Shown here: one piece after another, positions 1 through 9,600 of the stretch
How the letters are laid out: each line of letters starts with the position of its first letter
How positions within the stretch are numbered: position 1 is the stretch's first letter
Assembly: GCA_020080175.1 (NCBI GenBank)
Contig: JAGHQL010000258.1
Location: 1 to 25,744 of the forward strand
Length of the DNA: 25,744 nt
Origin: Glutinoglossum americanum
Lineage: Eukaryota > Ascomycota > Geoglossomycetes > Geoglossales > Geoglossaceae
Reading direction: 5' to 3'
The notes under the pieces: model-generated
The model's input: the letters and a program-made list of their open reading frames with translations, nothing else
What the model was told of the DNA's origin: nothing
Databases searched by the model: none
Position numbers and translations under genes: made by a program

Positions 1-637
1 GGGAAGTTGCAGGGGCTGGAGGGTGAGGTCGATGGAGGTGGGTGAGGGGGGGGGGGGAGGGGGGGGATGGGGGGGGGGGGGGGGGGGGGGGCGTGTGCGT
101 GTGTAAACAGTTCCAGTCGAAGTTTCAGGAGAACGTGGTAATCACATAAGATTCGGAATTCTATATTCTCTCCTTTTTCTCCCCGTCGACTCCCGCGCCT
201 CGCTAGATATTGAGATCCAAATCTTGGGTGTGGGGGGGGGGGGGTTCGTCTCGTCATCGTAAGTACGCACTTCACACTTCACCCGGAAACCTGTAGCGGG
301 GGAAAAAACGCCCCCGGGGTGAGTGAATTTTGACGCGGGGGGCCCCTAGACACGCAACTGGGCCCCCCCTTCCCCCCCGGGGCCTTTTTTGTTCTATTCT
401 GTTCTGTTTCTATCCTCCTTTTCCTGCGGAGGCTGCTGGATGGTGTGTATATGTATATATGCAATGTGGAAGGAGAGAGGGAGAGGGAGTGATTATGTAT
501 GTACGTACGTATCCGTCCACATCTCTCTCGAGGATAGCACGCCCTCAAAAAAAAAAGAAAGAAAAACCAAGCAGCAGCCAAAGGAAAATTAAAAAAAAAT
601 AAAAATAAAATAGAACAAACCCCCATCCCCTTCCTTA
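1..637. other. Left-edge spacer, G-rich, no gene called
   Basis: This stretch lies downstream of the NUR1 stop codon. It holds long G homopolymers on the + strand (12 at 46-57, 8 at 59-66, 23 at 69-91, 13 at 232-244) and A-rich and C-rich runs further right. Short open frames at 279-626 (-) and 330-602 (+) are low-complexity and overlap each other on opposite strands, so they are not called. The first 45 bases could be read on the minus strand as part of an exon of a gene lying off the left edge, but nothing recognisable supports this. Confidence 0.6.
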
Positions 638-2101
638 TCAGAACCGCCCGCTTTCCCTCCGACCCCCAGTAATGTCCCCCCCAACACCAACGCCAACGCC
701 AGAATACCTCCCCCCTCCCCCCCTCCTCTTGACCGGACTCCCCTCCCTCTCCTTTCCCAAGAATCCCGAACTGGCTGATTTCTTCAATGGCGAGTTTGCG
801 TGGCTGTAGACCCCTAGACTGCCACCGTCGCCGCTACCGCCGCCACCACCGCCAGCAGTAGTAGCAGGGCGGAATTGCGGTTGCGGGATGGGGGTGCCGG
901 CGTAGGCTTGTCGTGCGTGGAAGGGGGTTGTGGGGCGGAAAGAGGAGGCGGTGGACATCGAGGGGCGGGGAGGGCGGAAGTCCGGGTCGGTGTGTTGGGC
1001 GTAGTTTGGGTTTGGGCGGGTGTAGAATTCGCGTTTTATGACGGTAGCGGGGGCATAGAGCTGGACGTCTCCCCTGCCCCCCAGCGGCGCGCGCTCGTCA
1101 GCGTTGAATTGCGTGGCGACGTCGCGGACCGTGGGGTTGAGGCGGGGGTGGACGAATTTGGCGTCGTATTCGTGGAGGACCTCCTTGTGGATCAGGGCGT
1201 GGTCCTTAGCCTGCTGGGAGAGGGCGCGGAGGAGCCAGAGGAGCTGACACGTCAGGAGGGTGGCGAAGAGGATCGCGGTTAGGATGGTGGTCGAGGGTCT
1301 GGGGTCCGTCGCCGTGGGCGGGAGGAGGAGGTAGTAGATCAGTACGTGGCCCGGGCTGAAGAAACAGAAGAGCTGGAGGCAGAGCGCCGTTGGGTCCCAG
1401 ACGGCGATTTCCCAGACGTCGCGGGAGGCGGAGGGGTGGGAGCGCGAATCGGCGGCGGCGGAGGAGGAGGAGATGAGGGGGTCGAGAAGGGTGGAGAAGA
1501 AGCGGAGGGGAGAGGAGGATAGCGGGGAGGAGTCTACGCGGACGCGGTGGGCTGAGGGGGTGTGCGGAGGGTGGTCGATGGAGGTTTCGAAGAGGCGGTA
1601 GCGGCGTTTGCGGTGGACGGTGTAGAGGGTATTGAGGAGACAGACCAGGGTCAGGAAGTGCACCACGAACGAAGCCTAGGAAGCAAAATTTATGTATCCC
1701 ATCAGCACCCACTCACTAGCCCATTCATTCATCCACATCCGCCACCCTTTCTTCTCCCCCTTCTCCCTTCTCCGCCCAAAAGAAAAGAAAAAAGCCAAAG
1801 AAACCACCACACCACTCACCAACCACCCCAACCACCCCCCAACACCCCCTCCCGCGCCCCCCTCGCCTCCCGCATCCCCAAACACATCATCCTCCCCCCA
1901 ACCCCCGCCGGCACCCGTATTGGCCCTTGCAACCAGAAACAAAAGGTTGCACCCCACGCCCACGGGGAGGGCCACCGCCCGCTGGTACTCCTCCCACTCG
2001 GCGCCCTCGACCTGCTCCGAGAGGTAGAGGAGGAAGTCGAGGGGGTTCAGGTAGTTCTTTAGGCGCGAGGAGAGGGATTCGCGGCGGATGAGGCGGGGCA
2101 T
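638..2101 (-). CDS. nur1: Nuclear rim protein 1 (Nur1), 2 exons
   Basis: CDS is complement(join(638..1675,1820..2101)), 439 aa. The 144-nt intron (1676-1819) has donor GTGAGT and acceptor CCTAG and is phase 0. The N-terminus MPRLIRRESLSSRLKNYLNP, with LDFLLYLSE just after, is the signature of Nur1/Mug154. Splicing joins a Gly-rich stretch (about residues 62-90) to a hydrophobic segment (ASFVVHFLTLVCLLN, about 95-109). A second hydrophobic pair follows (LCLQLFCFFSPGHVLIYYLL and TILTAILFATLLTCQLLWLL), so this is a multi-pass membrane protein. The tail ends with GDGGSLGVYSHANSPLKKS, which I recall as conserved in filamentous-fungal Nur1, then a low-complexity Gly/Arg tail. In yeast, Nur1 with Heh1 (CLIP complex) tethers rDNA and silent chromatin to the inner nuclear membrane. 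The gene is divergent from VMA7. Confidence 0.88.
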
Positions 2102-2626
2102 TGGGGGTTCTTTGGCCGCCGGCGACGGGGAGGTGGAAAAGCGAGTGTGGATGGGAGGTCGGGCGAGGCGGGAATGGCGTTTTCTGGTGTTTTGTTTGAT
2201 GGATTGATCGGTGAGCGAGAGGGGGGAAGTGAGAGAAAAGAAAAGAAAAAGAGCCGCGTTGGGTGGTGGTGGTGGTGTTGGTGCTGGTCTCGTTGTTGTT
2301 GTTGTTCACCCTCTAGCTCTATTGCATCGGAAAAAAATAAAAATAATAATAAATAATAATAATAATAAAAATTATATATATATATAATCCATCCAATAAA
2401 CGCCGAGTTATAAACTTTTTTATGCGCGCTATCAAGAGCCTCCTCTGGTTACGTATCCCCCCTCACCCACCCAAACCCCCAATCGATCAATCAATCAATC
2501 ACCCCAAGACCCCAAGCCCCCTCTCTGATTATCGGGTTCTCCTCCTTCTTCTTCTTCTTCTTCTTCTACGCGGGGGAGCCTTGCCAAAATAAAGCTGTAA
2601 ATACACAACATCTCCATCCCCCGCGA
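2102..2626. promoter_or_regulatory. Divergent promoter region NUR1 / VMA7
   Basis: These 525 bases separate the two start codons. They hold an AAT/ATA-rich tract (about 2330-2370) running into a TA dinucleotide run (about 2373-2388), a short (CAAT)n stretch near 2483-2500, and a (CTT)n pyrimidine tract at about 2541-2567 close to VMA7. Poly(dA:dT) and CT tracts are common in fungal housekeeping promoters. No specific factor site is claimed. Confidence 0.5.
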
Positions 2627-3225
2627 ATGGCTGCCCCACCAGCAGCGTACAAGAACCGGCAGTTCCTAGCTATTATCGGGGATGAGGTGCGTTTTTTTTT
2701 TGGCTTGCTTCCCTACTTGGCGCTTATGCTTACTCTCTGCTTTTGCCTACTGCTACAGGACTCGGTGACAGGTCTCCTCCTCGCTGGGATAGGCGTTCGT
2801 CTTCTTCTTCCTCCTCCTCCTCCCGGCTCCCTACTCCACTCACTCACTCGCTCGCTCGCTCACAGCACGTAACACCTCCCCCCGACGCCTCGAAAAACTT
2901 CCTAGTCGTCGACGCCAAGACTGAGACACCGGCTATCGAAGCCGCGTTCGAGGAGTTCACCAAGACGCGCCAGGATATCGGTATCGTGCTCGTGAATCAA
3001 CATGTTGGTTTTCTCTCTCTCTCCTTCTCGGGCTAACCTGAAATCGTTTTTTTATGGGGGATATGGCTGATGGGGGGGACGCAGATTGCGGATCGAATAA
3101 GACATCGGATTGATTCGTATACGGCTGCTTTTCCCGCGGTGCTGGAGATCCCCGCGAAGGATCATCCGTATGACCCCGAGAAGGATAGTGTTTTGAGGAG
3201 GGTGAGGAAGCTGTTTGGGGAGTAG
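2627..3225 (+). CDS. vma7: V-type ATPase subunit F (Vma7), 4 exons
   Basis: CDS is join(2627..2686,2759..2794,2866..3003,3085..3225), 124 aa, the usual length for fungal subunit F. The exons encode 20, 12, 46 and 46 residues and all three introns (72, 71 and 81 nt) are phase 0. The joined protein reads [25 protein letters not shown], then [20 protein letters not shown], then [19 protein letters not shown], then [20 protein letters not shown], and ends in VRKLFGE. These are the conserved blocks of the ATP-synt_F family, including the IGDED-like strand and the PAVLEIPSK-like motif. Subunit F sits in the central stalk of the V1 sector and couples ATP hydrolysis to proton pumping at the vacuole. 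The donors at 2795 (GTTCGT) and 3004 (GTTGGT) are off consensus, but no other junction restores the family sequence. Confidence 0.95.
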
Positions 3226-3686
3226 TAGAAAAGGGGGGTGGGGGGCTGTGTGGGGGAGAGGGAGAGGTGGGCTGGGGTATGGCGGGCTGGGAGTGCGTGC
3301 CTTGAGCATGGTTGTTGCTCTTGTCTGGCTGCGTTTGATGGGAGGCGGAGGATAGAACCCTCCCTACCGGGTTGGCATCGTGGGATACATATACAATCAT
3401 ACTCGCACTCCGCCATTTAGTCAACCGCAAACCAGCGCTCGAACGGGCATGCGGGTGGAAAAGATTAATTGCCTAGTAGGCCCGATCGTAGGAAACTTGC
3501 CCCAAGCTAAAAACCGAAAGCGAGAAGTACTCAAGAACCCCGGTAAAAGAAATATGCATCATGCAAGAATATCTGCCCCGGCAGGGTGGATACCGCCGGC
3601 CCAAATCTACAGTCATCCATCCGTCAAGTGTCTGCCCTTCCACTACTTGCCCCCAGTCTGTTCCTCCTCGCCGGAGTATAGCCGTT
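3226..3686. other. Convergent 3' spacer VMA7 / NPC2
   Basis: These 461 bases lie between the VMA7 stop and the stop of the oppositely oriented NPC2 gene, so they should hold both 3' UTRs and polyadenylation sites. The left part is G-rich (3231-3300). Open frames at 2957-3430 (-), 3162-3416 (-) and 3380-3745 (+) cross real exons or each other and show no family resemblance. Confidence 0.6.
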
Positions 3687-4386
3687 TCAAACGCCAAAGG
3701 AGATCTGCGCGGTCAAGCAGGTTATCGCCTTGTTATCTGCAGTGAAGACATCCGCGAGAACAGTGTATTGGCCCTAGAAACATGCAAGAACAACACTATC
3801 AGCCAAACGTTTCAAAGGAAGTATTGCCTAATCCGCTCCATTCTTCACTGGAGCATGTGAAGGCAACGTACCGGTGGGATTTCCTTGGGTATATCAACCT
3901 CCTTCTTCATGACAGCATCGCCCTCCTTCAATGGACACTCCATATCGACGTTCTTGATCTGTTCACACAGATCTGCCCTCGTGTTCACCAGCCGGATAAG
4001 TCCATACTTGACCTGTAGATTGACGTAGGCACCTTCTAGAACTTCCTCTGAGAGAGTGCCTCTCGCTTCGATGAGGAGGGTTTGGCCACTGCAAAACGAA
4101 AAACAGAGTCAGTCGGCAAGCCCAATGGCGATATCGATAATCACAAAATACATCAGGAAGGACAAGAGACGTATACGCACGGTACGGGAGGATTCGGCGT
4201 CAAGTCGATACGTTCAATGGTGAGGATGTCGTCCTCGAAGGAAGGCCGACAGTGCTCCATGGGCGAATCCCCGGGAATGACGAGATTGCCATCGAGGATT
4301 CTCTGGCTGCCGCCGAAGAATGAGAGGGAATCGGCAGCGACCAAGGTAGAGAGAAGGAGTGACAAGAGAGTGCAGTAGAGCTTCAT
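3687..4386 (-). CDS. npc2: NPC2-type phosphatidylglycerol/phosphatidylinositol transfer protein (ML domain), 3 exons
   Basis: CDS is complement(join(3687..3773,3872..4088,4181..4386)), 169 aa. Introns are 98 and 92 nt (donors GTACGT and GTGCGT; acceptors CTAG and GCAG). Residues 1-18 (MKLYCTLLSLLLSTLVAA) are a signal peptide. The mature part begins DSLSFFGGSQRILDGNLVIP and continues with DDILTIERIDLTPNPPVP, then GAYVNLQVKYGLIRLVNTRA, DLCEQIKNVDMECPLKEG, PKEIPPGQYTVLADVFTADN and ITCLTAQISF. This is the full ML (MD-2-related lipid recognition) domain with its conserved cysteines and the PKEIPPG motif seen in Aspergillus PG/PI-TP. The family binds sterols or phospholipids in the vacuolar/secretory lumen (Npc2 in yeast). 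The ligand here is inferred from the family only. Confidence 0.95.
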
Positions 4387-4655
4387 GTTTGGGTTGTTGT
4401 TATTGCAATATTGTTGGTTAAGTGGTCAGCTTAGCCCGAGACAAGACCACCGGGTTTGATGTTGAGGCGAGGTTGATGGCTGCCAGCGAATAAGGTGAGA
4501 CGGCGGCTGGCTGCCCAACGATGACGTTGGGAACGGAGGCGACTACTGCCTGACCCTTCACTGTTTAATATATATTCTTCGGGTTACTTGTACCAGGACT
4601 CGACTTGTACAGCGCCGTGCTAGGATATGTAGAGCAAGTTCACTGCATGATATAC

Positions 4656-4718
4656 GCCATCCGCCATCTGCCATCTGCCATCTGCCATCTGCCATCCGCC
4701 ATCCGCCATCTGCAATCT
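4656..4718. repeat. Tandem heptamer array, unit GCCATCY, 9 copies
   Basis: Nine consecutive 7-base units read GCCATCC or GCCATCT. Eight fit GCCATCY exactly and the last is GCAATCT. The array lies about 270 bases upstream of the NPC2 start codon. Confidence 0.95.
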
Positions 4719-4831
4719 ACACCAAGTTCCAAGTGAAGTCGTTTCACGGGTCGGTGCCACCGAGAACCACAGCGGCAGTCACGTGCTTTGAGGTCACCTG
4801 CTCGCCAAGCTTTTTGAAGGCCAGGGAGCCT

Positions 4832-4855
4832 TTGTCGAGACGGTTGTCGAGACGG
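4832..4855. repeat. Duplicated 12-mer TTGTCGAGACGG
   Basis: Two perfect adjacent copies of TTGTCGAGACGG, followed by TTGG, the partial start of a third. Confidence 0.9.
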
Positions 4856-5262
4856 TTGGATGGTTCTTATCTGTTCAAATGCGCCATCCCCAAGCGTAAA
4901 TGCGATCTAATGTACAAACAGCGATTAATGGATTAACGTATCCGCAAGCATCAGACCATCGCCGAATCACATCTCAACAAAAAAAAAAAAACAGGCATCA
5001 TGCATCTCCCTCCCCCAACACACACGCAAGCGGCGTACCACAAATCCCCGGCCGAGCCACCGTCCATCGCACCCACCCTTACATGTGCGAGTTCAGCCGC
5101 TTTGCCATAAGTGCATCGCCAGAAAAAAGAGATTCTCTTCCCCACGATGCACAAGTGACATACGGGCTGGGGCCACCAGAGCGGGCATGGTATGGGCCTC
5201 CGGGCGATATCTGGATGCAGTTAGTGCATCTTCCAACCAAAAAGGAGGAAGTCAAGGGTTCG

Positions 5263-5322
5263 CTGGGCATGCTATTGGGCATGCTGCTAGGGATGCTACT
5301 GGGGATGCTACTGGGCATGCTA
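5263..5322. repeat. Tandem 12-mer array, unit CTGGGCATGCTA, 5 copies
   Basis: Five 12-base units vary mainly at one position (GGGC/GGGG) and at the unit ends. Because 12 is a multiple of three, several frames stay open through the array. This explains the long but unconvincing open frames on both strands here, including a Leu-Gly-Met-Leu peptide repeat. Confidence 0.93.
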
Positions 5323-5552
5323 CAGCGGGTGGGGTTTAGCTGAGATTAGAACAGGGTGATGCACGAGCTGCTATTGGCCACGGCTTGTCTCAGCGGCTTT
5401 CGAAATTATTTCGAGCCAGTTACACCGCTGCCGCATCCAGGAGAAAACTAGTATACTTGGCCTCTGAAGAGGATTTCGCACATCAGCAGCACCAGGATAC
5501 TTTCAAAGGGGCAGATTGATCTATCCTCCCCGAACGAGGAGCAAGCCACCAG

Positions 5553-5603
5553 TAGTGCACCAATAGTGCACCAATAGTGCACCAATAGTGCACCAATAGT
5601 GCA
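5553..5603. repeat. Tandem 11-mer array, unit TAGTGCACCAA, about 4.6 copies
   Basis: Four perfect copies of TAGTGCACCAA are followed by the first seven bases of a fifth. Each unit contains the palindrome GTGCAC. Confidence 0.95.
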
Positions 5604-6162
5604 GCCTCGCTGCTTTTGTGCGTCCTTCGCCACTCTGCTAGCCAACATCTTGCTCCCCTCCCGCCCATTCTTGCCTGCTTTCCCTCTCTACGAAAAACCC
5701 GCTCTCCACATGTATGCCAGCCCATCTGTGCCTGCGTCACGGCCCTCATCAGCTCATCTCTTGCCGCCGATCATGGCAGCCAAAAACAAGACAGCGCTCT
5801 TGCCTTTTGTGTCCGGCCGTCGCGGTGCTCGCGGAGAACGCGCGATTTGCGATGCAGCTCTCGACTCTGGCATTTGAGGGCGGCCTCAAGTCACTTAACT
5901 GTGCTGCGCACAGCCTGGGAGGATGCGGTTGTGATCTCGGTAGGGTAGGGTAAGCCCAATTGCAACACCCCCCCCCCCACTAGCGTGCATTTCACATCAC
6001 TGAGAGTTTACTCTGCCTAACCCCGTCCTTTCTCCCCTTCTATTCTTCAACTCGACCCTCGAATTGCGGAAAGAATTTTGTCCACCATCTCGTGTCCGCG
6101 CACCGCGTCCCCTTCCACCACAAAATCGCGCCTGCGATCCATTCTTACTCAGGCTTATTCAT

Positions 6163-6240
6163 ATGCACAGACCTGGCCGGCGCCGTTCCTTTTGTAGACA
6201 TCGGACTTCCTACCGTGAAGCCACTCGCCTCCATCGCTGA
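6163..6240 (+). promoter_or_regulatory. Upstream ORF 1 of SET3 (25 aa)
   Basis: An ATG at 6163 opens a 25-codon frame ending at TGA 6238-6240, 403 bases before the SET3 start. It is a uORF only if transcription starts upstream of it. The C/T-rich sequence here suggests a leader, but no transcription start can be seen. Confidence 0.35.
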
Positions 6241-6462
6241 ACTCGAACCCACCACCGCTGCATTTTCCACGCCGGCCAACGCCGCGACTATTACGACCGT
6301 AACGATCTCCTTGTAAAGCTTTACAGATTCTTATCTAGATCCAGAGTCGCACGCGCTCGTCTCGGTCTCCATTCCACACGATAAAAAGTGAGCCCTCCCG
6401 TCTCGTCGCGCACAACACGCGGCCCTACTTCCACCTCCTTGGCCGGAATCACCTTGCTTCAC

Positions 6463-6495
6463 ATGCGAGGAGGTCTTCAGACATACACTGACTAG
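6463..6495 (+). promoter_or_regulatory. Upstream ORF 2 of SET3 (10 aa)
   Basis: ATG CGA GGA GGT opens a 10-codon frame ending at TAG 6493-6495. It lies 148 bases before the SET3 start, so it is more likely than uORF 1 to be in the leader. Confidence 0.45.
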
Positions 6496-6564
6496 ACGCA
6501 GCGCTTCCTCTCGTCGCCTCTGGTCTATAACACTCTCTACGCATCGGCTGTCGACACGTTCGCC

Positions 6565-6591
6565 ATGCGACTCGTACCTAGGATATTCTGA
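6565..6591 (+). promoter_or_regulatory. Upstream ORF 3 of SET3 (8 aa)
   Basis: ATG CGA CTC GTA opens an 8-codon frame ending at TGA 6589-6591, 52 bases before the SET3 start. Like uORF 2 it begins Met-Arg with the same CGA codon. Being so close to the main ATG, it is the most likely of the three to be transcribed. Confidence 0.5.
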
Positions 6592-6643
6592 ACGACCTCC
6601 ATCGACGCAACACAAGAGCCGCTCAGAGGCTGCCCATCATATT

Positions 6644-9600
6644 ATGACAGATATTTCTCACCCCTTGATCACCCCAACGGCGCCGCACCAGCTTGGACCG
6701 ATCAACGCGAACGCTGCTCCTAATCCGTCCTCTACACCCAGTCATGATCTCCCTGGCACCGCCCAGGAGGATGAGCCTTACACGATAAAGTGCATCTGTC
6801 CTTATTCTGACGATGACGGTAGCACCGTCTTCTGCGAGCCATGCGGAACCTGGCAGCACATCCTGTGTTACTACCCAAGCCTCAACGTGCCCGAAGTTCA
6901 TCACTGCACCGATTGCGGAGGGACCAAGCATGACACTAAAGCTGCGACCGAACGACAGAGACGCAGGAGGGAGCAACTGGAAGAAAAGCCAAAGCGACCA
7001 GCCCCGAAGAGTCACAAGAAGAAACCGAAGGATCAAAAGCAAGGCGCTCTCCAGTCGGACAGCTGGCAATCTCACGACAAGCAAGACGCACAGCACCTAC
7101 TAGATCCAAAGTCCGCAATCCCGAGGGATCAGCCACCGATAAAGAAAACAAAGACGGCTCACAAGGCCTCTGGTTCCATCAGTTCCCATGTTGGCGTCCA
7201 GAGCCCATCACTGGGTCCATCCGAACCTCGAAAGGCTGCCAGGGCTTTGTTGCACGCCACCCGCAGTCCGAGTAAATCTCCCCCGTTGGTCAATTCACTG
7301 GCGATCGACGAACATAACGAGCCCTTTACCCCCGAGTTCATGCAACTCTACAAGCACGACCCGGGCGACAAAGACTCACCGACAAACGTGTACAGCAGCA
7401 TCGAATTCATCAGCCAGACTCAATCGTGGCTCTCGGATCCGACGGCATTGCGTGCGGCATGTGGCGCAACGTCCCCATCCGAGGTATTCCAGCATCATCA
7501 GGGCATCGATTTGGTGCCGCTACCCCACATAAGCAAGAGGAGGAAGGAAGACCACAGGCTCGAATACTACGGATCACACCCCGTGTGGATGTTCCTTACC
7601 GTTGACTCCCCGGCACCAGCTGGTTCATTGCTCGGGGAACTCAAAGGCGAGATGGTGGGACATTGGGACAACTACAAGGACGACGCAAGAAGTCGATGGA
7701 ACACGATGCGACACCCAGAGCCTTTCGTCTTTTTTCACCCGCAATTGCCAGTGTACGTTGACACTCGAAAGGAAGGCACTCTCCTACGATACGTCCGACG
7801 GAGTTGTCGCCCTAACCTCGAAATGAAGGCACTTATCACCAATAACAACGAGTGGCATTTCTGCTTTGTCGCTACCGAGGACATACCCGCAGATGGCGAG
7901 CTCACGATCGGATGGGATTATCTTCCCCCCATCCGCGAATACTTGGACCGACACACGGATCACGACAACTTCGTACGCGATGGCGATTTTCAGTCTGTCG
8001 CTCAGTGGATCAACTTCGTGCTGGCTAATTTCGGCGGCTGCGCCTGCGAGAGTGGCACAGATTGTGTGTTTGCGAGATTCAGCTACCGCCAAGATAGCGT
8101 GGCTCCCTCTGAATTAAGTGCGATGCAAACCAACGGGACCAAGTTAAGAAAGCAAAGGAGGAGCAAGAATCACACGCCAATCTACGGTACAATTCCCATG
8201 GAGATTAGTCGCGCTTCCAGCGAAGGCCCTCCTCGTCAACTAGACCATCGGGACGAACATGATGACAGTCGATCGACGTCGGGTTCCCTCAACAGCAAGT
8301 CTCGAAGCCGAGACTTGACGCCCGCGACACACTTCTCTGGCGACGCTCCCTCGACGCTCGCGGGAACAGAGCTCTCGGATCGCGAAAAAAGAAAGATAGC
8401 AGCAGTCGAAAAAACTTTTGAGCGACTCGATGAGGGTCAGGGCCCAAAAAAAAAGAAGCGGGTTAGCGGCGGGTCAAACCTCAATAATCCGGGGGTAGGT
8501 GTTTTCACCGCGCGTCTGTCGCATCGTAGGTTGCCTACTGACCAGGGGTATCAGAAGCAGTATACCAGCTCTGGCCCTCCTCATTCATCCACCTCGTTAC
8601 CGAACACCCCAGCCCTTACTTTCAGAGGAGGGTACGCAGATGTCGGAACTGGTCGAACGCAACCCGGGTCTCCAACCTCCGACTTTCCTCAGCACCGAGG
8701 ATCCATCCTAGCGTCACCAACAAAGTCATCCCCGATGTCCGCTTCGCTGGCAGGAACCCCTAGAATCTCTTCACCAGTAGCCCGCCCTAACTACCAAAAT
8801 GTTTCGACCCAAACAGAACCCGAAGACGATGCCTGGTACAGCGCGCCGCCTATAGTTTTGCAGAGGAAGAGGGTCATCCCGTATACCCAGCGGCTACTGG
8901 AAAGATGTCAGGAAGATAGGTTGCGCTTCGAAATGGAGAAGAAACGCAAGTCAGATTCCATCTCCACACCTATCGATCCACTCATTCCTCCGCTCAAAAT
9001 TCCGTTGCCGATTCCCCCCTACCAAGCTGGTGGGCAGAACCTGAAGCAAGAGTCTGAACGTCTAAAGGTTGAGGAGCGAGCAAACAATAATGGCATCGTT
9101 GGCGCTCTACCTACCCCTACCAATTCATCGCCAGACTCGGTCATGTCAGACCTCGGGTTACAAGACGACAGCTCTCGCGTAATCCTATCCACAGCCATCC
9201 AACCTCTAGACCCCAACATCCAAAAGATGAATACGTCACCGAGCACCGCTAAGGCTGACCCCGTACTGGAAGGCTCCCTCGCGACCGAGAACGGCACACC
9301 CGCAGAATTCCGCACCCCTAACCCCAATCTCCATCGTCCCGTAGGCCTTCGCGTCCAAGCCCCTCCAACGCCACGGTTTTTAAGTGATAATTCACCCGCA
9401 ACCCCCTCGATTCAGGGCATTCTGTCTCCTGCCAGCGCTTCAACTCTGCAGCCATCCTGTCCCAACACCAAACTATCCCCATCTTTCGCTAAAAACAACA
9501 ACATCGTCCAGGCAAGCCCCATGAAGAAAAAGCTCAGCCTGAGCGAGTATACGAAGAAAAAGAAGGTCGAGACGCCGACGACGGAAAAGTCTAGGTTCTC

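Larger units (their letters stand above)
4387..6643. promoter_or_regulatory. Long divergent spacer NPC2 / SET3
   Basis: This 2257-base gap separates the start codons of NPC2 (-) and SET3 (+). The NPC2-proximal part holds AT-rich sequence with TATATATT near 4569. The middle carries separate short tandem arrays with units of 7, 12 and 11 bases and one duplicated 12-mer (listed separately). The SET3-proximal 650 bases are C/T-rich, like a long fungal 5' leader, and contain three short upstream ORFs. Open frames in the middle (for example 4900-5343 +, 5483-5749 -) exist because the arrays stay open in several frames. No protein family was recognised. An undetected non-coding RNA remains possible. 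Confidence 0.5.

Noticed and set aside
875-1282. 135-aa open frame (+) antisense to NUR1
   Set aside because: NUR1 exon 2 is GC-rich with codons that leave the antisense open; the sense frame carries the recognisable family blocks.
1206-1712. 168-aa Pro/Leu-rich open frame (-) overlapping NUR1 in another frame
   Set aside because: Same strand, shifted frame of NUR1 exon 2; low-complexity composition typical of a shadow.
4900-5343. 147-aa open frame with Leu-Gly-Met-Leu repeats (+), with overlapping frames on both strands
   Set aside because: The frame is kept open by a 12-base tandem array, the rest of the sequence has no family resemblance, and competing frames are equally open.
5483-5749. 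88-aa open frame (-) with His-Tyr-Trp-Cys repeats
   Set aside because: It is a translation of the 11-mer array in changing frame; no start context, no homology.
4387-6643. Degenerate transposon in the long spacer
   Set aside because: No terminal repeats, target-site duplication, or transposase/reverse-transcriptase-like frame was found; only short tandem arrays are present.
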